DNA of 64,000 nucleotides from contig OY821517.1 of NCBI GenBank assembly GCA_963682025.1, positions 21,452,482 through 21,516,481 on the forward strand, written 5' to 3'. Below the pieces are notes generated by a model. The model was not told where the DNA came from. It saw only the letters and a list, made by a program, of their open reading frames with translations, and ran no database searches. The stretch is from Cordilura impudica (taxonomy: Eukaryota > Arthropoda > Insecta > Diptera > Scathophagidae). A program made the position numbers and the translations under genes. Of this stretch, positions 22,991-34,816 are shown one piece after another (position 1 is the stretch's first letter; each line of letters starts with the position of its first letter).

Positions 22991-24374
22991 TCTTTTATTC
23001 TGTAATGACGCCCTCAATATTTACTGGGCTATGTATATATTTAACCTAGATTTTATCTTCTGCATGTATGACACGGTATTATCTTGTAGTTTCAAACACA
23101 AAATAAATAAAATCAATGTGAGCAATGTTTTAATGAAAAGTACTTGATTGTTCAATACTTTGTTTTTTTTTTTTTGGTTTTATTACGCTGTGCCGTGCTA
23201 GCGCAAAGGGAAAAGAACGATAAATGACTAAAAGAAAACAAAAAATGGAAAAAGGAAGAAAAAACAAACATCCTGTATAAAACATGTATAAACAGTGAGA
23301 AAACAGGAATAACAAACGTGTCAACCTTTCATTTATGTCATTCGTGCGTAAGTCCACATGTTGGATGCCTATTTAAGCTCCTGTAAATATGCTACAATAT
23401 TTTATTTTGATTTTTTTCTCCGAATTAAACTTAAATACGAATACATAAATATGTGTGTGTGTGTGTGTGTGTTTGTGTGTGTGGCTTGTAGCAAACAATT
23501 GGGTATTTTAAAAATGTGTGTGTTGACATGAATGTGTTTGGAATTTACGTTGGCAAATGTAAGTTTATTACATTTAGCTGGTGTGTGTGCGTGTGTGTTT
23601 GTGTATTTGGAACTGAAGTCGGTGGAGAGCAAAAATTTGTTTAAGTATAAAATTCATATGTTTGCTGTATAACTTATATAAAATTCCACTGTCGTTTCAG
23701 TTGTTATTGTATTCATTAATATATTTTTTCCCCCATTTTCATTTTTATCCATTTTTTATTTTTTATTTTATTTATTTTTCATTTTTGGTTAACCAATGAT
23801 ATTTTTGGTCCTGTCTTGTCATTCCTGCTGGTTTTTTTATTTGTTTATTTAATAATAATGTAAATAACTTTGATTAAAATGAAAAGGGTTTCTAGCATGT
23901 CTATTCTTAAGATTTCAAATAAGTTTTTATTAGAGTTTTCTTTGCACAGTACCCAGCAAAAAAGGAAATCTGGCTCTAACTGTATGTTAGATAATGATAA
24001 AAAATGCATTTTAAGATATGACTTAATTATGATGTTATAAAAATTTGGGAGAACCTAGCTAAACAGATAATTTTAATCAGCTAAAAGGTATTGTCATCGT
24101 ATGTCAGAACCCTTTTTTACAATGGTGAAACTGTCTGACAGAGTCTTTACTTAGCGTTTATAAATTTGCGTACAAAAATTTCGAAGGACAGTGGGACATG
24201 CATGCATTATGAAAATAATTCTAGGATTACAATGGAGGAGGTCCATAATAAAATACAATAATTCCACTTGAACAATTTTTTGGAAAAACGAGTAAATTAA
24301 ACGAGTAGATTAAAAAATTAATTATAGAATAATTATTGACCTATAGTATGTTTAATAACAAAAAAAAAAAAAAA
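22991..24374. other. AT-rich DNA with TG microsatellites
   Basis: (TG)n tracts at about 23451-23482 and 23579-23603. No gene recognised; open frames here are simple-repeat translations. Confidence 0.6.
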
Positions 24375-25091
24375 ACAAGTAAGAAAATTATAGTCGGTCT
24401 AGACCGACTATACGATACCCTATACAATGCGTTTAGAAACCCTCTTAGGCCCAACTAACTGGACATAGAAAATAAGCAAAAACCAAATTTGAGTGGGATT
24501 CTTATTAATTTTTTTGGCTGCAGATATGAAAAAGTTCATATCGGATTCTATATCTATATGGGTACTAGGTCCAAAAATGGACCGATCCTGATCATGTTTG
24601 GTAAAGTCTCTTGTATTTTGCAAAAATATGTACAAACAAAATTTGAGAAGAATCAGTGCAATATTTTTGTTTTTTAATAGATTTAAGTGAAGATCGGGAA
24701 GCAGCTCTATATGGGGTCAAAGGGATCATTTTTGGACTACTCATTAGTGGATATAATGAATGCATACAAACCCAATTTGAGTAAGATCTATATGACAATT
24801 TGGATCTTATGGCAATTTATGTCGATTTCATATGGGTAATTTGTATGGGGGCTAGGTCTGAACATGGACCGATTCTCACCAATTCCAATAGCGTTCATCC
24901 CATGGCAGATGAAAGCTTACGTACCAAATTTCATCAAAATTTATTTATATTTGCGGATATAGAATCCGATATGAACTTTTTCATATCTGCAGCCAAAAAA
25001 ATTAATAAAAATCCCACTCAATTTTTGCTTATTTTCAATGTCCAGTTAGTTGGGCCTAAGAGATAGACCGACTATAATTTTCTTACTTGTT
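24375..25091. repeat. D1 double-ended copy (inverted pair)
   Basis: 24375-24957 is a minus-oriented D1 starting at its 3' end ('acaagtaagaaaattatag', TAGTCGGTCTAGACCGACTA). At 24958 it flips to a plus-oriented 3' portion ('atccgatatgaactttttc' ... 'gaccgactataattttc', 'ttacttgtt'). Both outer edges are therefore D1 3' termini and the D1 5' end is missing. Confidence 0.8.
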
Positions 25092-25273
25092 TTTTTTTTT
25101 TTTTAATCAATCAAATTTTTATTTACAATCTATTTTGCAATAATAAGTAAATTATATAAGTACAACTGATACTTAACCTATATTATTAAGCTTCATTACG
25201 CCTAATAACTTAATTTATTTTTTGTTTTTATTACATACAAAATTTAGTATTTATATTTACATATTTACATATT

Positions 25274-26050
25274 TATACCCTATACCACTATGTGGTTTGG
25301 GTATAATGACTTTGTGCTGCTGTTTGTAACAACCAAAAATATTTGACATAGACCCATCTTTAATTATACCGATCGAATCAGAATCACTTTTTGAGTTGAT
25401 TTAACAATGTCCGTCCGTCCGTCCGTCTGTGTGTCCATGTAAACTTTGTAATCAAACTGCAGGTCGCAAATATGAATAGATTTTGACAAAATTTGGTATG
25501 TAAGCTTCTATCGGCCATGGGATGAACGCTATTGAAATTGGTGAGAATCGGTCCATGTTCAGACCTAGCCCCCATACAAATTACCCCTATGAAATCGACA
25601 TAAATTGCCATAAGATCCAAATTGTCATATATATCTTACTCAAATTGGGTTTGTATGCGTTCATTTCATCCACTAATGAGTAGTCCAAAAATGATCCCTT
25701 TGGCCCCATATAGAGCTCCTTCCCGATCTTCACTTAAATCTAATAAAAAACAAAAATATTGCACTGATTCTTCTCAAATTTTGTTTGTATATATTTTTGC
25801 AAAATACAAGAGACTTTACCAAACATGATCAGGATCGGTCCATTTTTGGACCTAGTCCCCATATAGATATAGCATCCGATATGAGCTTTTTCATATCTGA
25901 AGCCAAAAAAATTAATAAAAATCCAACTCAAATTTGGTTTTTGCTTATTTTCTATGTCCAGTTAGTTGGGCCTAAGAGATAGGGTTTCTAAGCGCATGGT
26001 ATAGGGTATCGTATAGTCGGTCTAGACCGACTATAATTTTCTTACTTGTT
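25274..26050 (+). repeat. D1 repeat, full-length reference copy
   Basis: About 777 bp from 'tataccctataccactatg' through the (GTCC)n block at about 25411-25428 to the 20-bp perfect palindrome TAGTCGGTCTAGACCGACTA (near 26014-26033), ending 'attttcttacttgtt'. A 5' microsatellite-like block, a 3' hairpin, no coding capacity and high copy number fit the DINE-1/Helentron-associated class. The class assignment is inferred. Confidence 0.7.
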
Positions 26051-27768
26051 TATAATAATAAATTCTATTTTCTGTATGGTGGGTCTAAAACATGATACCT
26101 TTTTAGCCTTTTAACTTCTTCAGATTCATCTAATAGAATAATTGCTAGTGGATTTGAATGGTTACTAAGCCTTTCTAAATATCTACAACTAAATCTGTTA
26201 ATTTCATCTTTAATATAAGAAATTCTAAGATCTTCATGAATATGTTTGTTGGTCACATACCAAGGAGCAGAAGTAATGAGTCGTAAAGTTTTGGATTGGT
26301 ATCGTTGTAGAATCTCAACATTCGAGTTGCTTGTCGTGCCCCATAATTGTAGGCCGTATGTCCAAACTGGTTTTAATATCGATTTATAGATTTTAACTTT
26401 GTTTTCCAGACTTAGTTCTGATTTTGGGCCTAGTAGCCAGTAAAGTTTTTTGGTTTTGATATTTAAATGTTCTCGTTTCGCTTTGACATGGTTTTTCCAG
26501 GTTAATCTTTTATCAAGATGCATACCCAAATTTTTTACGCTATCGGATTTAGGTATTTGAGCATTGTTAATGTAAAGTGATGGGCATTAATTTTTGCGTA
26601 AAGTGAACGTGACCTGAACCGATTTATCAGTATTTATTGTTATTTTCCATTTCATGAACCATTCTTGTAATAGATTTAGTTCACTTTGAACTAATGAAGA
26701 TGCAATTATTGGGCATTAATTTGATGCAATTATGGCGGTATCATCTGCGTATGTCGCAATTGTGACGTTTTGTGTAACAGGCATGTCTGATGTATATATT
26801 GTATATAAAATCGGGCCCAAAACACTACCTTGTGGTACCCCTGCATTTATTGTGCATATTTCAGATTCCTCATCATCGACTTTTACGAAAAATGTTCTTT
26901 CATTTAAATATGATTTAAGAATTAAATATATTGGAGTTGGTAAAAGGGTTTTAAGTTTGTAGAGTAGTCCTTGATGCCAAACTCTGTCAAAAGCTTGTTT
27001 AACATCTAAAAAGACAGCTGAACAATACATTTTTCTTTCAAATGTGTTGATTATCTCATTAACAACTCGGTGACACTGTGCCGGAGTTCCATGACTATGA
27101 CGAAACCCAAATTGATGATCCGGAATAATATTTTTCTTTTCTAGGAATGGAGTTAACCTATTCGATAGCATCCTTTCAAAAATTTTTGAAAATGTTGGCA
27201 GCAGACTGATTGGTCTATATGACGAAACCTCATTTTCTGGTTTATTTGGTTTGGGAACCATAATTATTTGGGCTCGTTTCCAGTGAGTTGGAAAATATGA
27301 TAATCTTAGAATAGAATTAAAGATGACAGTTAAGTACACCATTGATTTTTTCGATAACTGCTTAGCAACTTCTGAATTTATTTTGTCATATCCCGGAGAT
27401 TTTGTATTATTTAGTTTATAGATTTCATGCTTTACTTCTTTTAATCTAAAAGATTCAATAGGTAAGTCCGTTTGGCAAGGAGAATCCAGAAAGTTTAGTA
27501 TATTTATTTCATCTTTGGAATTTGTAATGGAGAATGGCTGAAATGTTGTCTTTAAATGATTAGAAAATGAATCGGCTTTACTTTTGTTGCATCTACACCA
27601 TGAACCATTACAATCTCTTATTGGAACATTTCTTTTAGTTGGCTTCTTTAAAAATTTTGTAGCTTTCCATAAACTGTATTCGTTATTGTTTGTTGTATTA
27701 AGATTTCTCAAAAAATTACCAAACTCATCATTCTTTATTTCACGACACGAGTTGTTATATAATTATAA
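26051..27768 (-). pseudogene. Jockey-type LINE ORF2 fragment (reverse transcriptase and C-terminal domain)
   Basis: On the minus strand 27711-26716 (331 codons) covers the linker and reverse transcriptase: KLNNTKSPGYDKI, PKPNKPENEVSSYRPISLLP, the polymerase aspartate in FLDVKQAFDRVW, NAGVPQGSVLGPILY and the catalytic box YADDTAIIA. 26529-26065 carries the C-terminal region (LGPKSELSLENKVKIYKSIL, NSNVEILQRYQSKTLRLI). A frame break near 26580-26720 separates them. There is no endonuclease, ORF1 or poly(A), so it is truncated at both ends. Motif residues are intact, suggesting moderate age. It abuts F2 at 27769. Confidence 0.9.
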
Positions 27769-29840
27769 AAATGGGTTGAGACATAATGCGCTTAATTATT
27801 AAAATATATTATTGGGTAAAATCTGTTATAGAGATCTCGCTGATATTTGTTTTTAACAGAAAGATGTAGACGATATAATTTTGCACATACTGGGCAACCA
27901 TTTCTTTAAGAATTGTAAACTGCAAAAAATTGAAATGCACAAAGAAAAAATTACAACTTTTGCATCAAATTTGAAAAAAACGGTACGTTGAATGCTCTCA
28001 GCGCAAGGCAAAGATGTGAAATCGTCACCAAGACTGGTTATTAAAGGATCTTATTTTTGAGAGTTCATCTACAACTGCCAACGAAAGTGGAAAAAGGGCC
28101 GACCAGTCAAAGATCTCGAAGAATATCAATGAAAAAACTTTTCGATGGAGAATATCAATGAAAGGATTATTAAGGATTCATTTTTGCACTAAATTCAACC
28201 AACACAATATAAGAAATAAGCAAAATAAAATTGAAATAATTGAAAAAGTAGTAGAAGCGAGTCCAAGGCGCACAATTAGGATTTTAAAAAGCATTCCTGC
28301 TCCAACTGAAGATAAAATATTTGAAGTTGACCTATAATCAATACAAGGAATTGCGGATGTAAACCAATGAAAAGAATTGTGGGATTTTTCCAGAGTAGCT
28401 ATCGAGATCTAATTTCTGCCAATAAAGAATGCTTACCTTCACAATCTGCTATTAGTGTTAATTCAAGTTCAGCAGAAATAAGATTGCAAGATATCCTTTA
28501 ACATATGGCAGCATTAATTTGATTTCTAAATGGGGATGTCATGTATTCTCAGGTCAGAAACAATACAAGTAATTTAATGTCGAAAATTCATCAGATGCTA
28601 ATTTATTTATAATATCGTTCATTCCATTGCGCTTAGCGAAAATTTATAGCGACTTAGAGCCGCCAATTAGTAGCGCAACAGAAACTGATGTATGGAAAAA
28701 TACAATTTCTTCTTTAACAAAGTATTGCAGGCTAATAAAATTAACATTCAAAAAGGAAACCAAAGATGTCATAGCTGCAGAAGTTCAAAAAATAAAAGAT
28801 CAAATTAAAGAACTTCAACCAGCAACATTAATATTTGATGACCAGGACTTTGAAGTAAATTTTAAAATGTGTCTCACAATGATTAAAGGAAAAGTTGCAC
28901 AAGCTTTAACCGAAACAAAATCATCGTCCAGCTGCATTATATGCCAAAAGACATCAAGTTAATTAAGCCAATCCCCGCCACAAGAGCAAGCCTACGAATT
29001 TGCTATAATACGTTTTATGGAGCATATTCTTAAATTGTGTTATGATTTGGAATTTATTCTGTTAGGCGAAGCAGTGAGAAAAAACAAAGAAATGAAGAAA
29101 AATGAAAGCAAAAAAAAAAAAATAGCTAGGCCTCATAATCGAAATACTGCAAGGAGATTTGTTTCCGGTTCAGAAACTGCAGCATCTATCACAAGTGTAG
29201 ATCAGGAATTAGTAAGACGATTCAAAATCATATTACAAGTTCTGGCATGCAGCAGAAAGATAAATGCAAACAAATTTGGAGAGTACGCCAATAAAGCAGC
29301 TATACTTTATAACGAGAAGTACTCTTGGAGATACATGTATGCCATCCCCAATTCATAAAATTTTGTACCTTGGGGAACAAATAATTCAAAACAATATGCT
29401 GCCAATAGTAGCTCTATCTGAAGAAGCGCAAGAAATAAGGAGCAAACTCTACAGATTCTTTCGCGAGCACAACACAGAAAAAATGTTCAGATGTTGCACT
29501 AATGAAGACCTTATCACTATTTTATTGTGCGCTTCAGATCCATATATGTCCAACATTCGACAAAAATGGAAAACTACGTCTATTGAAATAGACGAAGAAG
29601 TTAAACAACTTCTAGAAGATGAAAATCAAGAAATATTTACTAAAATTTTTTGACTTTAAGTCGTTTTTCAGAACACTAACAATAAGATATACTCTTTTTT
29701 TATATAGTTAACAATTTTTGATTTTTGAATTATAAATATTTAAAAAGACAATAAAAAATTGTTTAAGTAAAGTAAAACCATGCGTCATTTTCATTGAAAC
29801 TTCTCTATCTTGAACCAATATCTGGTAACTTTACAACCAA
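27769..29840 (+). pseudogene. Transib family F2, plus-strand copy, transposase broken
   Basis: Homologous to the minus-strand F2 copy. 28627-28962 encodes the central core with LTMIKGKVAQALTET, where F2 minus and F1 have D (MIDGKV / MVDGKV), so the second catalytic D is K here. About 30 codons upstream ISKWGCHVFSGQKQYK has H in place of the first catalytic D. The CIIC zinc pair is present. 29017-29358 and 29264-29653 carry NRNTARRF, RFKIILQVLACSRKINANKF, HKILYLGEQ, LSEEAQEIRSKLYRFF (third acidic residue retained) and LLCASDPYMSNIRQKW. Frameshifts separate the segments. The 3' terminus is missing beyond 29840. Confidence 0.85.
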
Positions 29841-32810
29841 ATCCCAGAATTAAAATACATTGCTGATCTACATTGCTGATCTACTCAATCCATCAGAAAA
29901 TTCAAATAATATAATGTATGTGCCCATGTTTTATACTGATGATGATTTAGATTACCCAATAAACACATTAGAAGTAAAAAGTGTGTTGGCCAAGGCCAAG
30001 TGTAACAAAGCTCCTGGCGAAGATATAGTCAGTTACAAATTTTTTTTAGAATGCATCTGATATATTCCTACAAGAACTAACACAATCTTAAAACCTTATT
30101 TTTGAATCCTCAATATTAGACGACAAATTCACTACAAGTATAATTTTTTCGCATTTACAAAAAAATTAACAAAGATATTGCTAGCAACTATTAAGGTACA
30201 TATATCATTTATGAACACAGTATCAAAGATTTTTATGGGTATGATTAATAAAGGAATAAATGTCTGGCTTAATAGACACAATATTTTAACTGAATAGCAA
30301 GCTGGATTTAGAGAAGGTTATTTCACTGTCGATAATTTGTATAATTTAGCAGCGTTTACCCACCTAAAGTTTAAGGAGAGAAAAAATACGTACGCATGTT
30401 TTGCGGATTTCAAAGCCGCATTCGACAAAGTCTGTAGAAAATCATTAATATATAAACTGCGTAGCATTGGTATGTCAACGAAAATGGTTAATATGATAGA
30501 AAGTATTTACAGCCATACTAAATTTGCTTTGTGGAATGGAGAATATCTATCTGACGAGTTCGAGACTTCATCAGGAGTAAAACAAGGTTGTTTGTTATCC
30601 CCAATGATTTTTTCCATTTATCTAAATGACTTGAATTCATATCTTGATCTACAAACATTAGATTATTGATGTATGCTGATGACATCGTAATTTGGGCTGA
30701 TGATGTCAGTATAATGCAAAATATGATTCACAGCCTCGAAACATATTGTACAATGTGGAATCTTGAGGTAAATTTAAATAAATCAGAAATGATGATAATT
30801 AGAAATGGGGGAAAAATCTCAACAAGAGAAGGTTGGTTTTTTTAAAGGAGAGCCTATAACTGTAAAAATCTTGGTGTTACATTATCTCCAAAAATGCCCT
30901 TTAAAAAACATTTGGAAAATAGAAATATATCCGCTAAAAACTCTATAAACGCAACCTTGAAGGATTTTTTAGCAAAAAAAGTGATACGCTTAGATGCAAA
31001 CTTGAATTTATTTAGGTCGGTTTTTATTTATTTATTTATTTGCATTCCTGTACAACAAGAAAAAGTCTTATAATTACAGTACAGGAATAATAATGCTAAG
31101 GCATGAGAACTGTCAGCTATAATTTGGCTTTACAAAATATATATTTAAAAAAAAAAATGGTAAACAATAACAAAAAAATAATACAAGATTACAAAAAAGA
31201 AAAAAATAAAATAAGTAAATTTAATTAATTAATAAAATTGTTATGCAAAATATTCAATAAGGAATTTTTTAAAATTTGAAGCATTGCTGTTAAGTTGCTG
31301 AGATTGTGGAAGCATATTCCAAAGACGTATAGTGTTGACGTAGAAATGCCATTCAGATACCAAATAACGATGACAAAGTAGAATTATTTTTTTTCCTCGC
31401 TTTGATCTGGCGAACCGGAGATTTTCATATGGGTAAATTGGTTTTGCGGTGAAAATTACTTTATGAAGAAACAAAAGAACTCTAATTTTCATCAGATTTT
31501 CAAATAATGCGCCGAAAAGCTTAAACATTAAGTTTGCCTTTACTAAATGAATTACAGCTTGCAAAAAATTCACACCCGTATAAAATACCGGAAATTAAAT
31601 ACGTTTTGGCTAGAAGTATTCTTATATTTAAGGGAGTGAAAGATTGAGTGTGCCATAGAGTTCTGAGCTTCATGTAAGTTTGAACAACAGTCGTATTTAT
31701 GTGGTTCGACCAAGTTAGAGTGTTATTAAAAGTTACTCCAAGATTCTTTGTTTTTGTAAAAAAGTCAATTCTGTCGCCGTTGATAACTATTTCATTCCCA
31801 AACTCTGGATTTGCATTTCATTTGCGTATTGCCGAGCTATTCAATCATATGGAGCCAAAATGTGGCGATTTTACCATTTCGATGAAGTGGACAAGCTTCA
31901 AAGATATTTTCTAAAAAAGATTTTAAAATTGACGACTTTCACACCAACATATGTATTAATGCTTGAAACTGGTATTGAAAATAACCACATTTACACATTA
32001 AATGTACACCTTCGTTAATAATAATAAGAACTCTACACTATTATAATGAAAATCGCTTACCCAACCAGCTTACGAAACTAATAATTGAGAAAAATCTTAT
32101 TGGTACAAATATATTGAAAAGCTAGCACTTGATTTTAGCACAATAAGAATTTCGGAATGTACAACAAAGGAAGACTGGGAACTATTAAGGTACAATATAC
32201 CGAATGGCATTAAATTAAGAGAAATGGAAATAAATGAAGAAAATGCAAGTCGAACAACTCAAAGCTTAACTTTAAAGAAAACCAAATTTATTTTGAAATC
32301 TCAAACAATATAAATGCAATAAGCTATATTTTTAAAGCTAGATGCAATCAAATTGAGCTCAATGGTACAAGATTTCAATAGCAAAGACAACGTATAAGTT
32401 CTTTATGCAATCTTAATGATACAGAAGTTATACTTCATTTTATAGCCAAATGCCCAATTCTCCTCGAGTTCAGATAGAAATATGTTAAAAACACTTTCTT
32501 AACGGAAAATAATTTGATTTGCTTGCTAAATAATGCAAAAACATATTTTAAGCAAATATATCATTTTATTACAGATGCGATGGGTTATAGAAAAGAACTT
32601 ATCTCTGAATTTAATTATTAATTCACTTTGCAAAAAAAAAAAAAAAAAAAACATAATTATAACGTAGTTAAGTAACTCTCTATCCGACTGACGACACAAT
32701 GTCATAGACAATGTCATGTTCCCTATTATATTAAATTATATTATTCTTAAAAAAAATGTAATAACTAATTTGAATTTGAATAAAGAATAATAACTACAAC
32801 TGTTTGCTGC
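29841..32810 (+). pseudogene. Non-Jockey LINE (clade undecided), split by another LINE
   Basis: 29860-30060 gives KAKCNKAPGEDIVSYKFF and 30337-30669 gives FADFKAAFDKVCRKSLIYKL then SSGVKQGCLLSPMIFSIYLND. The next frame has MYADDIVIWADD, the catalytic box, so all polymerase motifs are visible but in broken frames. After the LINE II insertion it resumes near 31835 with IQSYGAKMWRFYHFDEVDKL. It ends about 32618 with HFIAKCPILLEF and YHFITDAMGYRKELISEF. The 3' UTR closes with 'gaataaagaataataact' and no long poly(A). These motifs differ clearly from the Jockey copies; an LOA/RTE-like relationship is possible but unproven. Confidence 0.75.
31021..31830 (-). mobile_element. LINE II (CR1-like) 3' fragment inserted in the preceding LINE
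   Basis: On the minus strand it starts near 31815 with FGNEIVINGDRIDFFTKTKN and LGVTFNNTLTWSNHINTTV, and runs to NLRFARSKRGKKIILLCHRY, NTIRLWNMLPQSQQLNS and FLIEYFA-stop (31573-31241). Its 3' tail is (TTTA)n at 31024-31042 read in reverse. It matches the LINE II copy at 18311-19298. 5'-truncated; the host LINE reading resumes on the other side. Confidence 0.75.
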
Positions 32811-32814
32811 TTAA

Positions 32815-34290
32815 TCTATACTAATATAATAAAGAGGTAATGTGTGTTTGTTTGTTTGTTTGTTTGTTTGTAGGAGGCAATCTCCGTAACTACCCATCTG
32901 ATCTTCCATAAATTTTCACAGAGTCTTACTACGGATATGCGAAGTGCTATAGGCTATAATTTTTTAAATATTTTTCGTGGGCGTGGCACATCCCACACAA
33001 AGTAAATTTTTAATATCATATACATATATTGAGTGCTATGATTGGGAGAGCTTTGCAAATTTGTGTGAGGTGACCTATTGTTAATATTAGTAGCTACGCC
33101 GGAAATGGGCGGGATCGGATAAGTGGGCGTGGTACCTCCCATACAAGTAATAGTTCAATAATATATATCACGAGTAATGTGATAGAGAGAGCTTTTCAAA
33201 TTTTTCTGATATCACCTATTATTAATGTGAGTAGTCGGATGCAAAATGGGCAGTACCAGACCAATAGGCTTGGCACCTGCCATACAAAGTAAATATAAAA
33301 TGCCATATATCTGGAGTACTGTATTATTGAGAGTCTTGTGTGAGCCCATAAGTAATTCATTTGATTACTTAGACCAAAAATGGGCGTGATCGGCGCAGTG
33401 GGCGTGGCACCACCCATACAAAGTAAATATATGATATCATATAACTGGTGTGCTAAAAAAGGAAGCTTTGACACTTTGCACGAGCCTATCAGTTCTTAGT
33501 ATGAGTAGTCGAACAAATAATTGGCGGGTTCACACCAATGGGCGTGGCACTCCCCATGCAAAGTAACTATTTAATGTCATATATCTCGAGTACTGTAAAA
33601 GAGAATGCTTTGTGGCTCTGCGTGAGCCCATAGGTTCTTTGTGTGATTAGTCGAACAAAAAAATGGGCGTGATCGGAGCAGTGGGCGTAGCACCGCTGGT
33701 GTGCTTTAAAATGGAAAGACTTGATATTTTGCATGAGGTCATCAGATATTAATGTGAGTAGTCCAATAAAAATTGGGCGGTATTGGATTGGTGGGCGTGG
33801 CACCTCCTATGTAAAAAATATGAAGCACTACGAAAGCGACAGTCTTTTGACAAGTTCATTAGTTATCAATGTGATTTTTCGTGGAAAATATATCGCCAAA
33901 ATCAAAAATCGCCAAACCCAAAAATCGCGAAAAATTAAAATCGCCCCAAAAAAAAAAAAAAAAAATCTTCATAATCAAAAATGGGCAAAATCAAAAATCG
34001 CTAAAAAGAAAAATTGCCAAATGATATTCTAAGTTCAAGGCCAATAGTTAAGTGTTGCCAGAGCAGCTACATGTACCTTGCTCCAGGGTAGGAACGCCGA
34101 AGAATCTAATAATTGTTGTAACGAATGAAAAAACAAAAAACATTGTATATCAGCATCAGCAAGCATTGAAATAAAAAATCTATAATATAGTAACAAAATA
34201 GAGAGGTAATATTTGTTTGTTTGTTTGTAGGAGTTAATCTCCGTAACTACTCATCTGATCTTCTAGCGCAGCACACCGGGTTACATCTAG
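32815..34290 (+). mobile_element. Helitron family H2, tandem copy
   Basis: Starts TCTATACTAATATAATAAAG after A and ends ACACCGGGTTACATCTAG before T: canonical TC...CTAG Helitron ends with A|T flanks. The interior holds a (TTTG)n tract and seven degenerate ~140-bp units beginning 'gtgggcgtggcacc' (about 32980-33880). At 34179 a second 5' start (TCTATAATATAGTAAC) begins a short second unit that supplies the only CTAG end. Non-coding; the many small open frames are repeat translations. Confidence 0.8.
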
Positions 34291-34307
34291 TAAATTATAT
34301 TTTAACA

Positions 34308-34683
34308 CGGTCTCTTTAGAAAAAAGCCAACCTTTGGCCCTTATGAACATTAGGACTAACAAGTTTACGGGGGCCAAAGTTTGGCATTTTCTGGAAAAAT
34401 TTAAATTTAAAAATTTTTAAAAAGTATTAGTTGTAAAATTAAGTGAAAAAATAAAATATTATATATAAAAAAAAAACCTTAACCTTTTAACACTTCACTT
34501 TTGTACTAAAATTCAGCTAAGAATGAAAATGTATTTTAAACCCTCCATAACTTTTTTTATTAACGGTCGATATATACATTTTACAGCAAAAATTAAAGGC
34601 TAAAGTCCCACCTACCAAACAAAAAACCGCATATCAAAATTCCAATTCAATCAAAAGTTATGAATTTTTGATCGCCACTGTGC
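34308..34683 (+). mobile_element. Transib F2 3' end with intact terminal heptamer
   Basis: Matches 16695-17580 (with D1 removed) in inverted orientation: 'gtttacgggggccaaag', 'ccttttaacacttcact', 'aaggctaaagtcccacc', 'aattccaattcaatcaaaag'. It ends GCCACTGTG at about 34674-34682, i.e. CACAGTGGC read inward, the F2 terminal heptamer. Only the 3' ~375 bp is present. Confidence 0.7.
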
Positions 34684-34816
34684 TAAAGTTAATACCTTTT
34701 TTTTAGAAAAAAAAATGCATCAATAAACATGACTTCGTCAGATAGGCCATTTAACGCACATTTCCATTTATAACAATTGTGAACTGAATTGTGATTAATT
34801 AAAATTAATTTACCGA

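Noticed and set aside
32950..33880. A CRISPR-like or satellite array
   Set aside because: The ~140-bp units are degenerate, lie within a Helitron with TC/CTAG ends and recur in the second H2 array; they are internal Helitron repeats.
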